A DNA stretch of 5,381 nt from an uncultured Porphyromonadaceae bacterium. GTDB taxonomy: Bacteria > Bacteroidota > Bacteroidia > Bacteroidales > Muribaculaceae. Of the stretch, positions 4,567 through 5,381 are shown in pieces. Position 1 is the first letter of the stretch. Every line of letters starts with the position of its first letter. The stretch covers positions 1-5,381 of the forward strand of contig CAMWKC010000172.1 of assembly GCA_947174735.1 (NCBI GenBank). Direction: 5' to 3'. Below the pieces are notes generated by a model. It was not told where the DNA came from. It searched no databases and worked only from the letters and a program-made list of their open reading frames with translations. A program made the translations under genes and the position numbers.

Positions 4567-5381
4567 TTATTTTACTTTATATTTTTGAAAACGACTTGTG
4601 GGCTTATCGGGGATTGTCATTTGAAGATAAATGCCCAAGAGCGGATTTAGATAACGCTCTCTGAAATTCTTGACATCTTTAAATCCGCAATACGCTGCTA
4701 TTTCTGCACCCGACCGAGGTTCCTTACAGAACTCTATAATCTTTTCTTCGAGTGGTTGACTTAGTGGTTGACTTAGGGGTTGACTTAGGGGTTGACTTGT
4801 GGCCTTCGACAAGTCAGGTTCATTTGTGGCATGAACATTGACTCGGAAAGCGGTGATGGTATTCACGTCAAACTCTGCTGGAGGACTACCGTTATCTTTC
4901 AGCATCTCCTGAACTCGGGTAACGCCTCGGTTGAATTTATTGACATACTTCATCACCCTCATGGCTTCTGCCACAAGAGGATTGCGGTAGTCATTGACCG
5001 AAGGAAAATTCTCCGGACGAGCCTCGCCATAAAGCCCTCCGGCATTCATCACTTCGATATAGTCATCAAACTGATACAACCGAATCGGCATATTCGACTG
5101 ATAATCCCTGTGCATACAGGCATTCATCAGCAGTTCACGGATTGCTCCTTCAGGATAATTCCATACCGTCCTTTCTCTAAAGAGTGATTCAGGAACAGGT
5201 CGTTGTGTTATGATACCATCTCTGACAAAGGATTCCAGTGTAGGTAACATCTTATATAGAGGTCCGGCAAATTGGCGTTCATTGAGAATATCTCCGGCTT
5301 TATCTTTTCCGGCAAATCGAACAAACTGCACATAATCACCCAGAAGAAAATACTTGGGATTCTTGCCGAAAAGAATTATTC
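4567..5381 (-). CDS. AlbA_2/HATPase_c_4-type ATP-binding protein (COG2865-like), C-terminal part
   Basis: The frame runs off the right edge: codons continue past the GTG at 5331 to read IILFGKNPKYFLLGDY just before it, which matches the family. The GTG is therefore not the start. The visible 270 residues lack the N-terminal AlbA_2 (Schlafen-like) domain that normally opens such proteins of about 450-550 residues. The segment ending in GAIRELLMNACMHRDY, with the following IEVMNAGGLYG, corresponds to the GHKL-like HATPase_c_4 domain (N box and first glycine box). NKFNRGVTRVQEML stands where the second glycine box lies, in a degenerate form. A polar linker with four SQPL repeats leads to a winged helix (EEKIIEFCKE to the C-terminus) ending in the familiar IPDKPTSRFQKYK. 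These proteins are annotated as transcriptional regulators or RecG-like helicases, but their biochemical role is mostly unproven. Many are accessory genes. Confidence 0.88.
   Translation of the reverse strand, partial: IILFGKNPKYFLLGDYVQFVRFAGKDKAGDILNERQFAGPLYKMLPTLESFVRDGIITQRPVPESLFRERTVWNYPEGAIRELLMNACMHRDYQSNMPIRLYQFDDYIEVMNAGGLYGEARPENFPSVNDYRNPLVAEAMRVMKYVNKFNRGVTRVQEMLKDNGSPPAEFDVNTITAFRVNVHATNEPDLSKATSQPLSQPLSQPLSQPLEEKIIEFCKEPRSGAEIAAYCGFKDVKNFRERYLNPLLGIYLQMTIPDKPTSRFQKYKVK
4751..4798 (-). repeat. Four tandem 12-bp units encoding SQPL repeats
   Basis: Two copies of AGTGGTTGACTT (4751-4774) are followed by two of AGGGGTTGACTT (4775-4798), with no spacers. On the minus strand each unit encodes Ser-Gln-Pro-Leu, so the protein linker reads SQPL four times. 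The two unit types differ at a single synonymous position (CCA against CCC proline), which suggests pairwise duplication. As 12 is a multiple of three, copy-number change would alter linker length without a frameshift. Relatives often carry short Gln/Thr-rich repeats in the same place, just before the winged helix. Confidence 0.93.

Noticed and set aside
4751..4798. CRISPR-like array
   Set aside because: Units are 12 bp and contiguous with no spacers, lie in frame within a protein, and encode perfect SQPL repeats.
4792..5187. 131-residue plus-strand open frame opposite the AlbA-type gene
   Set aside because: It is antisense to a frame with clear family motifs and has no recognisable domain.
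5329..5331. GTG as the start of the right-edge gene
   Set aside because: The frame stays open to the window edge, and the residues before the GTG (ILFGKNPKYFLLGDY) are a recognisable family segment, so the gene continues beyond the window.

Overview
The window looks like a chromosomal segment of a Bacteroidales bacterium, possibly a gut lineage such as Muribaculaceae, Bacteroides or Barnesiella. The grounds are the protein families, moderate-to-low GC, gene starts without strong Shine-Dalgarno sequences, and matches to the Bacteroidetes -7 promoter element TAnnTTTG. The genus is not resolvable by eye.

Layout from left to right. Positions 1-150 do not look like protein coding. They fold into what appears to be the 3' part of a structured RNA: a GTGA-capped hairpin, then a nested long-range helix ending in a T-rich tract. 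Next comes a two-gene plus-strand operon (196-2513) for a NatAB/YhaQP-type ABC exporter: an ATPase with a C-terminal accessory domain, and a multi-span ABC-2 permease with a large extracytoplasmic loop. The permease is followed by an AT-rich palindrome and a perfect 16-bp hairpin that probably ends the operon. A single-gene crcB/Fluc fluoride channel follows (2654-3025).

The crcB gene converges on a minus-strand gene for an exported papain-fold peptidase of the bleomycin hydrolase/aminopeptidase C type (3132-4364). Between them is a very long hairpin with 39-bp arms that should work as a bidirectional terminator. The peptidase has its own candidate promoter at 4439-4446. The right end holds the C-terminal 270 residues of a minus-strand AlbA_2/HATPase_c_4 (COG2865-like) ATP-binding protein with a C-terminal winged helix. 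Its linker carries four exact SQPL repeats, and its N-terminus lies outside the window.

The two ABC genes clearly act together. Fluoride export and ABC export both move solutes outward, but nothing in the sequence ties crcB, the peptidase and the AlbA-type protein into one pathway. No new multi-gene system is evident. The least explained signals are the structured RNA at the left edge, the duplicated start region of the ATPase gene, the oversized convergent hairpin and the in-frame 12-bp repeat.
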